21,152 nucleotides of DNA from JBCBWG01 sp964579305 (GCA_964579305.1 CAZOGY010000060.1:1-21152), one strand, 5' to 3'; counted from the stretch's first letter, positions 7,659-15,512 are shown. Notes: generated by a model from the letters alone, not told the origin. Numbers and translations: made by a program.

Positions 7659-7733
7659 AACGCACTCCGGGGTAGAGTGGCGCGGGGGCGAAGTATGGCG
7701 ACAAGACAGCCATTCACGCTCCCCGAGTGCGTT
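7659..7733 (+). other. Imperfect long stem structure (possible RNA element)
   Basis: AACGCACTCCGGGG (7659-7672) pairs with CCCCGAGTGCGTT (7721-7733), giving 13 base pairs with a single bulged C. Inside, GCG (about 7688-7690) can pair with CGC (7717-7719), and ATGGC (7695-7699) pairs with GCCAT (7709-7713) around a nine-base loop. The whole forms a stacked 75-nt stem ending 41 bp before the metallopeptidase ATG. It may be a 5' leader structure, a small RNA or a DNA element. There is no U-tract. Confidence 0.5.
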
Positions 7734-7774
7734 TGAGGAACGGTCCCAGAGCGGACAAAACTAGAGGGCACCCC

Positions 7775-8530
7775 ATGGGTCGAGCTCGCGCATCGCGCGC
7801 ACGGCGCATCGAGGCACTTCAGGTTCAAGGCCTCGAAGCACCGGTAGAGGTCCGTCGCCATCCGTCGGCGCGGCGCATGACCTTGCGCGTCAGCCGCACG
7901 CAGCGCGCGGTCATTGTCACGTTGCCGTTGCAATGCGATCTCAAACAGGCCGGCGAATTTCTCCTGAACCACATCGACTGGGTCAGGGAACGGCTCGGGC
8001 GCGTGCCCGAACCACAGCCGTTTGCGCACGGCAATCTGATACCGCTGCGCGGTGTTCCGCATCGGCTGACGTTTTCTGGCGACGCCGTGCGGGCTGTGCG
8101 GATCAAGGCCGAGACCGATTGCGATGGGCAAAAGAGCATCCGCGTGCCCGGCGATGTCGCGGAGGCACCAAGGCGTTTACGACAGTGGCTTATGGCAGAG
8201 GCCAAACGCGATCTGCAGCGCCGTGTCGGGGTTCATGCGCGCCGGCTCGAACTGTGTCCGCAAAAACTTTCGGTGCGCGACCAGCTTTCGCGATGGGGTT
8301 CGTGCTCAAGCAACGGGAACCTGTCGTTTTCCTGGCGCCTTATTATGGCCCCGCCGGCCATTCTGGACTACGTGGCCGCCCACGAAGTCGCGCATCTGGC
8401 CGAAATGAACCACGGTCCGAATTTCTGGGCGCTTGTGCGACGGAGTTGCCCGAATATGGATGAGGCACGTGCCTGGCTTGATGTTTATGGCATCGAGCTT
8501 CACCGCTATGGCACCCACGGGCGCGACTGA
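7775..8530 (+). CDS. YgjP/SprT-like zinc metallopeptidase (DUF45)
   Basis: From ATG 7775 the protein has 251 residues, the normal size for the YgjP/DUF45 (M48-like, WLM-related) family. The zinc site is HEVAH at 203-207 with the third ligand His213 in MNHGPNFW, and the family motif SRWGSCSSNGNLSFSWRL spans about 172-189. No signal peptide or membrane segment is visible, so it is cytosolic. The first residues are basic (GRARASRARR). ATG 7775 is chosen over an in-frame ATG at 7727 because GAGGG precedes it and the upstream ATG lies in a predicted stem. Substrates of this family are poorly defined, and some annotations call it UTP pyrophosphatase. It converges on the ankyrin gene across a 202-bp gap. 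Confidence 0.88.
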   Translation: MGRARASRARRIEALQVQGLEAPVEVRRHPSARRMTLRVSRTQRAVIVTLPLQCDLKQAGEFLLNHIDWVRERLGRVPEPQPFAHGNLIPLRGVPHRLTFSGDAVRAVRIKAETDCDGQKSIRVPGDVAEAPRRLRQWLMAEAKRDLQRRVGVHARRLELCPQKLSVRDQLSRWGSCSSNGNLSFSWRLIMAPPAILDYVAAHEVAHLAEMNHGPNFWALVRRSCPNMDEARAWLDVYGIELHRYGTHGRD

Positions 8531-8732
8531 TTGCGCGCCATCGCAGGTTTCAACTGCCGCAACGCTCTGTTTAATGAAAACTCGGCTTTTTCGAAGATAA
8601 CTGTTTTAGCCTACACTGGCCGGCTGGCACGTAGATCGTTTTTGGTTCACGTGCGGTTACCCGCTATAGTCCAGGTTATTGATGGTCGCTTCATCTTCTG
8701 GCTCAGGGGCAACAGCCGAAACCTGATGAGCT

Positions 8733-10028
8733 TCAGCTGTCGTTGAAGCGCGATGCCCCGATTTCCTTGACGATATCGACGACGCTCAGCGGTACACTCC
8801 TGTCACGGGCGCGGTCCAGAAATAAACGATCGAAGACCAAGTCGAAGGCGTCGGTCGCTTCTTGAAGCTGATCGCGCGTGATCTCGCTGATTTCAAAGCC
8901 GTCATTCGGGTCCACGTGATATCTCACATGTGCCAGGATCTGACTGTGAAGGCGGAACAGCGGCTCGGTGACGCAAGCGGGCATTTCACTGGCCCGACGC
9001 AGACGGCCAATGCCATCCAGCGACTTGATGAGCACCGCACAGGCAGCGTGTCGCCAAACGCCTTCCTCGTGCAAGACCTTCAGGAACGACGACGTCAGGA
9101 ATTCGTCGCTTCCCGGCGTATTCTGAAGCACCACGGTCCAATAGATCTCCAACCGCAGGTGTTGGGATTGCCAAGCGCTGCGATCATCGGGCCTTGGAAA
9201 CGGTTCGGTGTCGTCCAGGTCTATTGCGTCGCATGCGTTTTGAATGTCGTCAGGCGTAAAACCCATGATGTCGGGAAGTTTTGTTTGCGCGCCGGCCCGC
9301 AACAATAACTCATATGCAGACTGATCGCCGTGCAATGCCGCGTAATGCAGCGGTGTTCGTTGTTTTTCATCAAAGCGATCGACCAATGCGCCGGCCATCA
9401 GCAAACGCTGTGCGTTCACCAGCCGGCCAAACCGTATTGCCTCATGCAGCGGCGTGCGGCCGTCGTCGTCTTGGGCATCAATCGGTGCGCGCGCCCCAAG
9501 CAGCAGATCCAATTTCAAGCGGCAATCGCCGGCGGCGGCCACATGAAGCGGCGTTGCGCCGTCGTCATCCACAGCATCAGCGCTGGCGCCGGCATCCAAC
9601 AGAACTTGGAGAATATCTATTGATCCGACATGGCTTGCGATATGGGCTGGCGTCATTCCCGTCGCGATATTGCGCGGATTGGGATCGGCGCCGGCCGCGA
9701 GGAGTGCCTCGACAATCGCTTTGCGTTCGGCGACGCGTACGGCGTTGTGCAATGGCGTCAGCCGGTAGCGTGCTGCGTGGTTGACGTCGGCGCCTAGACG
9801 GATCAGCCGGCGGACCGCATCGGCGTTGTTTTCATCGATCGCCACTTGCAAAAGCGTCTCGCCGTAGGCCTCAGGTTCACTGTCGATCCAAGACTGCACG
9901 TCAGCGCTTGGGAAGTTTTCCAGTGCGGCGAACCTGCGTGCAATGCGATCTGGAACACCATCTGCGATCGCCAACGCCAGTGCGGAGATTTCCGCCCTTA
10001 TTTGGGCCGCGGTTCCGCCATTCGCCAT
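8733..10028 (-). CDS. Ankyrin-repeat protein
   Basis: This 431-residue protein starts at ATG 10028, preceded by GGATGGAG eight bases upstream. It has about six ankyrin repeats between residues 57 and 256, with typical TPLH cores at 91 (TPLHNA), 126 (TPAHIA), 159 (TPLHVA), 192 (TPLHEA) and 225 (TPLHYA), plus a degenerate first and a capping FTPDDI. The remaining 170 residues (about 260-431) are acidic and helical with no domain I recognise. There is no signal peptide, so a cytoplasmic protein-binding role is likely. Bacterial ankyrin proteins are either internal scaffolds or secreted effectors, and the sequence does not decide which. It lies 109 bp downstream of the SDR gene on the same strand and may share its transcript. 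Confidence 0.9.
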   Translation of the reverse strand: MANGGTAAQIRAEISALALAIADGVPDRIARRFAALENFPSADVQSWIDSEPEAYGETLLQVAIDENNADAVRRLIRLGADVNHAARYRLTPLHNAVRVAERKAIVEALLAAGADPNPRNIATGMTPAHIASHVGSIDILQVLLDAGASADAVDDDGATPLHVAAAGDCRLKLDLLLGARAPIDAQDDDGRTPLHEAIRFGRLVNAQRLLMAGALVDRFDEKQRTPLHYAALHGDQSAYELLLRAGAQTKLPDIMGFTPDDIQNACDAIDLDDTEPFPRPDDRSAWQSQHLRLEIYWTVVLQNTPGSDEFLTSSFLKVLHEEGVWRHAACAVLIKSLDGIGRLRRASEMPACVTEPLFRLHSQILAHVRYHVDPNDGFEISEITRDQLQEATDAFDLVFDRLFLDRARDRSVPLSVVDIVKEIGASRFNDS

Positions 10029-10137
10029 CCCGAACGCTCCATCCTGAACACTGCGAGCGTCAAACGCGTGTTCATGAAATCTACCGGTGCGGCGCCTGAA
10101 ACACCGCACCAATTGCGTTTATCGTGTTTTTGGCGGG

Positions 10138-10887
10138 TCAGTAAGTTGCGCGACCGCCGGAGAGGTCGAAAACGGCCCCGGTCGTAAATGAATTTTCCTG
10201 CGAGACCATCCAGGCGACCATACCAGCCATCTCATCGACCGTGACAAAACGATTGCGCGGGATCTTCGACAACATGAAATCGATATGCTGTTGGGTAATC
10301 TGATCAAAAATCGCGGTTTTCGCAGCCGCGGGCGTGATCGCGTTGACGGCGATGTCATAACCCGCAAGTTCCTTGCCGAGCGATTTCGTTAAAGCGATGA
10401 CGCCGGCTTTTGATGCGGAGTAGTGGGCTGCGTTCGGGTTGCCCTCCTTGCCGGCGATGGAGGCCACATTCACGATGCGCCCATAACCGTTCTCCACCAT
10501 GACCGGCACAACGGCCTTGCAGCACAGGAACGGGCCATCGAGGTTGATGCGCATGACCTTGCGCCATTCGTCCACTTCAGTGTCCCACACGGTTGCATTC
10601 GCACCTGCGATACCGGCGTTGTTCACGAGGATATCGATCTTGCCGTGGGCGAATTGGGTTGCGGCGCAAGCGGCCGATACAGAATCGTAATCGGCGATGT
10701 CGCAGGCCTGCACGGTTGTGCCGTTGCCGACCTCTTGCGCCGTTTGTGCGGCGCGTTCGGTGTCGCGGTCCCAGATCACGACCGTTGCACCGGACGCGGC
10801 AAACCGCTCCACGCAGGCCCGGCCAAAGCCTTGGGCGCCACCGGTGATGACCGCAATGCGGTTTGAAAGATCAATCTGGTTGGCCAT
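10138..10887 (-). CDS. SDR-family NAD(P)-dependent oxidoreductase
   Basis: This is a 249-residue classical short-chain dehydrogenase/reductase. It has the nucleotide loop TGGAQGFG (15-22), Asp40 at the end of strand 2 (WDRD), which favours NAD over NADP, the NNAG motif (89-92), Asn115, and the catalytic Ser143, Tyr156 and Lys160 (YSASK). It is FabG-like in outline, but the usual NPG segment reads NAITPAAAKTAIF (182-194), suggesting a dedicated sugar or hydroxyacid dehydrogenase rather than fatty-acid FabG. The substrate is unknown. AGGGAG precedes the ATG. It has its own candidate promoter and is followed by the ankyrin gene. Confidence 0.93.
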   Translation of the reverse strand: MANQIDLSNRIAVITGGAQGFGRACVERFAASGATVVIWDRDTERAAQTAQEVGNGTTVQACDIADYDSVSAACAATQFAHGKIDILVNNAGIAGANATVWDTEVDEWRKVMRINLDGPFLCCKAVVPVMVENGYGRIVNVASIAGKEGNPNAAHYSASKAGVIALTKSLGKELAGYDIAVNAITPAAAKTAIFDQITQQHIDFMLSKIPRNRFVTVDEMAGMVAWMVSQENSFTTGAVFDLSGGRATY

Positions 10888-10928
10888 GGCGCGCGTCTCC
10901 CTCGCTGCTGTTCTTGACTGACAGCGTT

Positions 10929-10956
10929 ATTCTACCGCTTGGGAGAACTCTCACAA
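10929..10956 (-). promoter_or_regulatory. Candidate sigma-70 promoter of the SDR gene
   Basis: On the minus strand TTGTGA (10956-10951) and TAGAAT (10934-10929) are 16 bp apart, matching TTGACA 4/6 and TATAAT 5/6. Transcription would start near 10922, giving a leader of about 35 bases that contains the AGGGAG ribosome site. Confidence 0.45.
10939..10956. promoter_or_regulatory. Pseudo-palindromic operator in the SDR promoter
   Basis: TTGGGAGAACTCTCACAA has 8-bp arms with one mismatch around AC. It overlaps the predicted -35 and most of the spacer of the SDR promoter. This is where a repressor dimer of TetR, GntR or MarR type would block RNA polymerase. No regulator gene is adjacent. Confidence 0.4.
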
Positions 10957-10959
10957 TGG

Positions 10960-10985
10960 CGCCGCGGACCGGGCGGTCCGCGGCG
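10960..10985. repeat. 11-bp GC-rich hairpin
   Basis: CGCCGCGGACC (10960-10970) and GGTCCGCGGCG (10975-10985) form a perfect stem with a GGGC tetraloop. No T-run follows on either strand. It lies between the barrel gene and the SDR promoter, directly upstream of its -35. It may stop or stabilise transcripts coming from the barrel gene, or act as insulation. Confidence 0.6.
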
Positions 10986-11088
10986 TGGGCTCATGATCTT
11001 ATCTTGGCGGCGTCTTGCGCTCAGATCATTTCAGGTTCGTGTGCGATCACCTGCCATGATTTCGGTTTTTGATGGCCGTTGTTTCTTT

Positions 11089-11114
11089 CGGTTCGGGCGA
11101 TTTCGCCCAAACCG
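11089..11114 (-). other. Stem-loop just after the barrel gene stop
   Basis: CGGTT (11089-11093) pairs with AACCG (11110-11114) and, inside a C/A mismatch, GGGCG (11095-11099) pairs with CGCCC (11104-11108) around ATTT. It begins eight bases past the stop codon of the outer-membrane gene. The usual U-tract is missing, so it is either a weak terminator or a 3' end-protecting hairpin. Confidence 0.45.
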
Positions 11115-11122
11115 GACGAGCC

Positions 11123-11893
11123 TTAGAACTTGAAATTCAAGCCGGCGCGGATGATGTCGACGGTGTTGTCGAAATAAAACTCTTCTTGGTTTTCGCTCAG
11201 TCCGTCGTACCTGCCAAAGTCCATGTGCAGGTATTCCAGTTTGGTCGTCATGCCGGGCGCGAAGGCAAACTCGATCCCGCCGCCAAGGGTCCAGCCGCTG
11301 CGCACATCCTGGTTTTCAGCGGTTTGACCATCAGCATCGCCATAGCCGACTTCGTCGACCATCATGAACGCCAAGCCGCCCGTCGCATAAAGCAACGCCG
11401 GCCCCCACACCACGCCTGCGCGCGCCCGCAAGGTTCCCCAAAACGGGCCGAACTGGGTCTTCCAGACGTGACCATCGAAGATCACTTTGTCGTCGGCGCT
11501 CAAATCCATGACGCCGAAGTCGGCCTCCAGACCGAGCAGAAAGTTCTGCGAAACAAGCGTGTTGTATCCGAGCGTCACGTTAGCCAGGCCGCCGTCAACG
11601 TCCTGTGAGGCAAGGCCATGGTTGTCGTTGCGGTCGTAATTGTGGTCCGACTGGCCAAAGCCGTAGCCGCCCGCAAGGCCCCAATAAACGCCATTCCAAA
11701 TCGAAGGTCCGCGCCGTTGCGGTCCGGGAAATGGACGTGGATCATCCTTCAATGAACCTGGCCGGCCGAGATCCGCCGCATCTGCGGGACGGTTTGTTGC
11801 CAATGTTATAAGCCCGCAAGCTGCCAGCACCAGCGCCCAAGTCAGAAGTCCGCGCACGGCGTGTTGCCCGCGCACTGTCGCGATCGTTTTCAT
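11123..11893 (-). CDS. Outer-membrane beta-barrel protein, Omp25/31-like
   Basis: From ATG 11893 the protein has 256 residues. Residues 1-39 are a signal peptide (basic start, hydrophobic core LLTWALVLAACGLITLA, cleavage after ADA). The mature part begins with a proline-rich stretch and then WNGVYWGLAGGYGFG (66-80), the typical opening strand of Rhizobiales Omp25/Omp31 barrels. Alternating hydrophobic strands follow, and the protein ends in GLNFKF with a C-terminal Phe, the recognition signal for Bam insertion. About eight strands are expected. CGGGGGTG precedes the ATG. The open frame back to 12100 is rejected because it hides the signal peptide. Such proteins stabilise the outer membrane, and the precise role is unknown. 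The upstream region is long (354 bp) and AT-rich. Confidence 0.85.
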   Translation of the reverse strand: MKTIATVRGQHAVRGLLTWALVLAACGLITLATNRPADAADLGRPGSLKDDPRPFPGPQRRGPSIWNGVYWGLAGGYGFGQSDHNYDRNDNHGLASQDVDGGLANVTLGYNTLVSQNFLLGLEADFGVMDLSADDKVIFDGHVWKTQFGPFWGTLRARAGVVWGPALLYATGGLAFMMVDEVGYGDADGQTAENQDVRSGWTLGGGIEFAFAPGMTTKLEYLHMDFGRYDGLSENQEEFYFDNTVDIIRAGLNFKF

Positions 11894-12164
11894 TTTGCAC
11901 CCCCGAAAACGGTGGCCACCGCCCTGACAGTCCGCACTGTCAAACCGGGGCTCCTTTTCAGTCCCACTCAACCCGGCGATGACCGCCGGTCTTTGGCTGG
12001 TAGGTGCGTCGTTTGGCGAAACCGGCAAAAGAATATGTTGAAATTTTTTCTTATATAAGTTGCGCAGACAATCGATCGCGGCAACAAATGAAATACTCAA
12101 ATTGAAATCTTATAAAGCTGAAAGCTCGACTCATTCGCGTATTGGCTCGCATAGAACGCGCTCA

Positions 12165-12184
12165 TTTTTGACATATGTCAAAAA
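12165..12184. promoter_or_regulatory. 20-bp perfect palindrome with FNR/FixK core
   Basis: TTTTTGACATATGTCAAAAA is perfectly self-complementary. Its core TTGA-CATATG-TCAA (12168-12181) has the spacing of FNR/FixK boxes (TTGA-N6-TCAA). It lies 272 bp or more upstream of the barrel gene and touches the U-tract of the neighbouring terminator. It could regulate the barrel gene from a distal promoter. Confidence 0.45.
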
Positions 12185-12212
12185 AAGCGCCCGCCAAAAA
12201 ATGGCGGGCGCT
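12180..12212 (-). terminator. Rho-independent terminator of the secreted protein
   Basis: On the minus strand AGCGCCCGCCA and TGGCGGGCGCT form an 11-bp perfect stem with a five-base T loop (12212-12186), followed directly by a run of six T. It lies 35 bp past the stop codon at 12248. This is the clearest intrinsic terminator in the window. Confidence 0.92.
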
Positions 12213-12247
12213 GTCACATTTCGCGGCGATCGACGCAATCGGAAACA

Positions 12248-12802
12248 TCAGTTGATGACGCGGATCCGGCACGGGATTGCACGCGCGGTGCAAACGTTCA
12301 GGCCTTCAGCGTTGGTTTTGCAGTCAACCTTCCGGTTGTTGCCGAAGATCCAGGTGTCAAAATCATCGCCGACCAACATGTTGGCGCGCATCGACCATTT
12401 CTTACGGGCGCGGTGAGCGGCCCAGTATGACGATGACGACGGCTCGCCGGTCGCGTCGATGCGGTAGAAGTTGCAGATCTTGCCTGGCCCCTGGATGACG
12501 ATCGGGCTTTCGCACGGCGTGGCGCTGACCTTGCAGCGGTGTTTGCCGTCTTGCATGAAGCAGGAATAATCGTGGCCTTTGGCGAGGTACCAGGCAGAGA
12601 ATTCCTTGCCGTTGTTTTCTTCGACCTTTTGGCGCCAGGCGTCGCGTGCGCGCTTGCGGGCCAGAAGCTCCGTGTTCGCCGTGCCGCCGGTGCGGACGAC
12701 CGCCTCGTTCAAGCAGGTGCGGCCGTTGTCTTGCGCAAGCGCAGCGGGTGCCGCCAGCGCCGCCACAAAGGTCAGCGCAAGCGCAGTGACGCGTTTCATC
12801 AT
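12248..12802 (-). CDS. Secreted protein with duplicated four-Cys module
   Basis: From ATG 12802 (GGAGG eight bases upstream) this is 184 residues. Residues 1-23 are a signal peptide ending in ALA before Gln24. The mature protein is two copies of one module of about 80 residues. Copy 1 has Cys30, Trp56, Cys81, Cys90 and Cys97; copy 2 has Cys110, Trp136, Cys161, Cys171 and Cys178. The spacings Cys-26-Trp and Cys-51-Cys are identical in both copies, and each copy ends in a matching tail (KVSATPC / TARAIPC). RAR-x2-W and G-x2-F-x2-W are also shared. Eight cysteines suggest four disulphides in the periplasm or outside the cell. I do not recognise the family or function. It stands alone, with its own terminator. 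Confidence 0.85.
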   Translation of the reverse strand: MMKRVTALALTFVAALAAPAALAQDNGRTCLNEAVVRTGGTANTELLARKRARDAWRQKVEENNGKEFSAWYLAKGHDYSCFMQDGKHRCKVSATPCESPIVIQGPGKICNFYRIDATGEPSSSSYWAAHRARKKWSMRANMLVGDDFDTWIFGNNRKVDCKTNAEGLNVCTARAIPCRIRVIN

Positions 12803-13001
12803 GGGATTTGCCTCCAGTTGGGGCGCGGTCTGCGGTCGCGGACCACGGGTCGAGTTCGATCTGTGCGCTTTGGGCACAACGGCTGTTCGCTAGGGTCTAA
12901 AGATGACGCGGCGTAGGCAGGCAGCTTACAGCACAATGAACGGCGTTCTTCCGGCCGATAGCGCGCAGCAAAGACCCGCAACCGCCCTGATGACCCATCG
13001 C

Positions 13002-14033
13002 TCACACCGCTGTGCGCGGACGTCGGCCAAGGGGGGGAAGTTTCACGTCACCAAAGAACGGCGTGGAGTTGAAACCCGCAGGGACATGTTCGTCAATGAG
13101 GGCTTCGTCAGTCGCATCAAACGTGTGGTCGAGCGCCGCGAGATAGGCTTGCCATTGCGCCATGGACTTCGGGCCGGCGATCACGGACGTGACCAGGCCG
13201 TTGTTCAAGACCCAGTTCAGGGCAAATTGGGCGGCCGTCATGCCGCGGCTTTCGGCATGCGTTTTGACGATCTGGGCAATCTGGAGAGATTCGTGACGGA
13301 ACTCGCTTTCAAGGATGCGCTTGTCCTGACGCGCTGCGCGGCTGCCTTCCGGGGGTGGCTGGTCGACACTGTACTTGCCGGTCAGGACGCCGCGCGCCAG
13401 CGGGGAGTAGGGCACGACGCCAATGCCATAGTGGCCGCAAGCGGGCAAATGCTCCTGCTCGATCATGCGGTTCATGGCATTATAGAGCGGCTGCATGACG
13501 ATCGGCCTTGGTGCGCCGACCGCGTCAGCAACGCGCACAAGCTCGCCGATCCGCCAGCCATTGAAGTTTGAAAAGCCCCAGTAGCGGACCTTGCCTGCGC
13601 GAATGAGATCGCCAAGCGCGTTAACTGGCTCTTCCAGCGGCGTGGCAAGGTCGTCGCGGTGCAGATAATAGATGTCGACATAGTCGGTATCCAGCCGAGA
13701 CAGGCTGCCGTTGATCTCGGTCATGATCCGTTTGCGGCTGAGCGTGTCTTCGCCGACGGCCTTGGACAGAGGCGAGCCAACTTTCGTGGCGAGGACCCAA
13801 CGGTCACGGTCGGACTTGATTGCGCGGCCAGTGATTTTCTCCGACGCGCCCTTGGCGTAGCCATTGGCTGTGTCGATGAAATTGACGCCGGCATCGCGTG
13901 CGGATGCGATGATCTCGTCGGCTTCGCGCTCGTCGGTTTGGTCGCCGAACATCATCGTGCCCAGACAGATCCGCGAGACCAACAGCCCGCTGGTGCCAAT
14001 GCGCTCAAACGGCATGGTGGCTGGGTTTGTCAT
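13002..14033 (-). CDS. Aldo/keto reductase
   Basis: This 343-residue TIM-barrel NADPH-dependent oxidoreductase carries the aldo/keto reductase tetrad: Asp54 and Tyr59 (FIDTANGYA), Lys84 (LATKVGS) and His125 (IYYLHRDD). The C-terminal nucleotide-binding part (VTSVIAGPKSMAQWQ) is also present. ATG 14033 has GGGGAGGA seven bases upstream; the frame reads back to 14132 but would overlap the MFS stop. The substrate cannot be read from sequence. The position downstream of otnK-otnC-MFS suggests a role in sugar-acid or aldehyde metabolism, as a guess. It is probably the last gene of that run. Confidence 0.93.
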   Translation of the reverse strand: MTNPATMPFERIGTSGLLVSRICLGTMMFGDQTDEREADEIIASARDAGVNFIDTANGYAKGASEKITGRAIKSDRDRWVLATKVGSPLSKAVGEDTLSRKRIMTEINGSLSRLDTDYVDIYYLHRDDLATPLEEPVNALGDLIRAGKVRYWGFSNFNGWRIGELVRVADAVGAPRPIVMQPLYNAMNRMIEQEHLPACGHYGIGVVPYSPLARGVLTGKYSVDQPPPEGSRAARQDKRILESEFRHESLQIAQIVKTHAESRGMTAAQFALNWVLNNGLVTSVIAGPKSMAQWQAYLAALDHTFDATDEALIDEHVPAGFNSTPFFGDVKLPPLGRRPRTAV

Positions 14034-14128
14034 CTCGTATTCCTCCCCGGAGCGCTGCCTTGTGCCACTTTTCTGGCCGGCGCATTTTTCGTTTTGTGGG
14101 GCAAGTGTCGGCGGTTGCGGCGCCCAGA

Positions 14129-15382
14129 TCAAGCCGCGGCAGGTTTCGCCGATGCGGGCTTGTCGTGATCGGGTGACGGGCTGCGACCGGAAACCAGAAG
14201 CCAGGTTGCAATGGCCAGGTTGAGGACGTTCCAGCCGATCCCGTTCCAGAAAGCGGCTTGGTAACTGCCGGTCAGGTCGTAGATCGCGCCAGACATCCAG
14301 CCGCCGAGCGCCATGCCGATCACGGTTGTCATCAGGACAATACTCACGCGCGTGCCGGCCTCACGCGCGGGGAAGTAGTCGCGCACGATCAATGCGTAGC
14401 TCGGCACGATCCCACCCTGCGCCAGACCGAAAAACGCGGAGACCACGTAGAGGGACACGAGGCCGTCGAACGGCAGATAAAGAAACAACGCAAGGCATTG
14501 CAGCGCGGAACCAAGGATAAGTGTGCCGACGCCGCCGATCTTGTCGGCGATAAAGCCAGAGGCAAGCCGGCTGACAATCCCCAACGCCAGCATGGCAGAC
14601 AGCATTTCTGCACCGCGCGCGGGGCCGTATCCAAGGTCGGCGCAATAGGCGACGATGTGGACCTGGGGCATAGACATGGCAACGCAGCAGGCGATGCCCG
14701 CCACCATCAAGATGACCTGGAGCATGTTTGGCGAGACCGGAACGCGCCTGGCTCCCGATGACGGCATGGCCGACGCCGGGCCGTCGTCGAGGATCGGCCG
14801 CCGTCTGAGCAGTGCTGCCAGCGGCACGATCAGGACGATGCACACGATGCCAACGCCGATGTGGGTGTCACGCCAGCCATATTCGCGGGTTGCAGCTTCG
14901 ATGATGGGTGACCAAATCGCGCCGGCCAGATAGTTGCCGCTTGCTGCCAGCGCCACCGCGATGCCGCGGCGCCGGCGGAACCAGAGCGAGACATCGGCAA
15001 TGAGCGGCCCGAACGTGACCGATGAGCCGAGGGCGCCGATCAAGACCGCCTGCGCGGCGACAAACTGCCAGTAGGTCTGTGCAAATGCCGAGGCAATATA
15101 GCCGGTACCGAGTAAAAGACCGCCGACGGTCAAAGGTCCTGCGATGCCGAAGCGGTCAACCAGCCGGCCCATGACGATCCCGCCGATTGCGTAACCAATC
15201 AGCGTTGCGGTGTACGGCAGCGACGCGCCGCCGCGATCCAGGCCAAAATCGGCCTCGATATAGGGCAGGACGACAACGGTGGACCACAAGCCGACCCCGC
15301 CGACGGTGCCGATCAAAAGCGCGACGGCGAGCCGCCACCAGGCATAGGGGCTATCCTGTTCCAGTGCGGCGTCGGTGGACAT
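14129..15382 (-). CDS. MFS transporter, monocarboxylate-porter-like
   Basis: This 417-residue integral membrane protein has about 12 hydrophobic helices split by a central basic loop (LLRRRPILDDG, about 190-200). The first segment is LAVALLIGTVGGVGLWSTVVVLPYI, followed by GGIVMGRLVDRFG, the conserved loop 2-3 motif of the major facilitator superfamily. The second half contains GFIADKIGG and FGLAQGGIVPSYALIVRDYF, as in oxalate/formate- and monocarboxylate-type porters. GGAG lies six bases before the ATG. Its place between otnC and an aldo/keto reductase on the same strand makes uptake of a tetronate or related hydroxy acid plausible. Confidence 0.9.
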   Translation of the reverse strand: MSTDAALEQDSPYAWWRLAVALLIGTVGGVGLWSTVVVLPYIEADFGLDRGGASLPYTATLIGYAIGGIVMGRLVDRFGIAGPLTVGGLLLGTGYIASAFAQTYWQFVAAQAVLIGALGSSVTFGPLIADVSLWFRRRRGIAVALAASGNYLAGAIWSPIIEAATREYGWRDTHIGVGIVCIVLIVPLAALLRRRPILDDGPASAMPSSGARRVPVSPNMLQVILMVAGIACCVAMSMPQVHIVAYCADLGYGPARGAEMLSAMLALGIVSRLASGFIADKIGGVGTLILGSALQCLALFLYLPFDGLVSLYVVSAFFGLAQGGIVPSYALIVRDYFPAREAGTRVSIVLMTTVIGMALGGWMSGAIYDLTGSYQAAFWNGIGWNVLNLAIATWLLVSGRSPSPDHDKPASAKPAAA

Positions 15383-15512
15383 GCCAGTCTCCAGGGAGGG
15401 TCGGCGGCCGCGGGGCTGGGGCCGGTGGTGCTGCCTTCAATGCGCAAGGGACGGGCGGCGGGCAAGTCCGTTGCCCGCATATCAGGCAGTCGGCGCGACG
15501 GTCGTGTGTCTT

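Larger units (their letters stand above)
11894..12247. other. 354-bp AT-rich gap upstream of the barrel gene
   Basis: I see no gene here. From right to left it holds the terminator of the secreted protein gene (12180-12212), a 20-bp palindrome (12165-12184), and an AT-rich block with the 10-bp palindrome CTTATATAAG (12050-12059). I could not assign a confident -35/-10 pair for the barrel gene, though the AT-rich block at about 12020-12120 is the likely promoter region. Confidence 0.6.

Noticed and set aside
7543..7764. 73-residue plus-strand frame in the senC-metallopeptidase gap
   Set aside because: It has low-complexity composition and no Shine-Dalgarno sequence, and it passes through the stem structure. 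It is more likely non-coding.
8531..8732. Possible terminator in the convergent gap of the metallopeptidase and ankyrin genes
   Set aside because: Only a 4-bp stem (GCGG-TTAC-CCGC) is present, with no T-run beside it. I see nothing else in these 202 bases.
11069..11608. 179-residue plus-strand frame opposite the barrel gene
   Set aside because: It is antisense to a gene with a signal peptide and barrel motifs, and has no start signal.
11894..12100. 69-residue N-terminal extension of the barrel protein
   Set aside because: It would bury a good signal peptide in the middle of the protein.
12060..12416. 118-residue plus-strand frame crossing the terminator and palindrome
   Set aside because: It runs through an intrinsic terminator and into the antisense of the secreted protein, and has no ribosome site.
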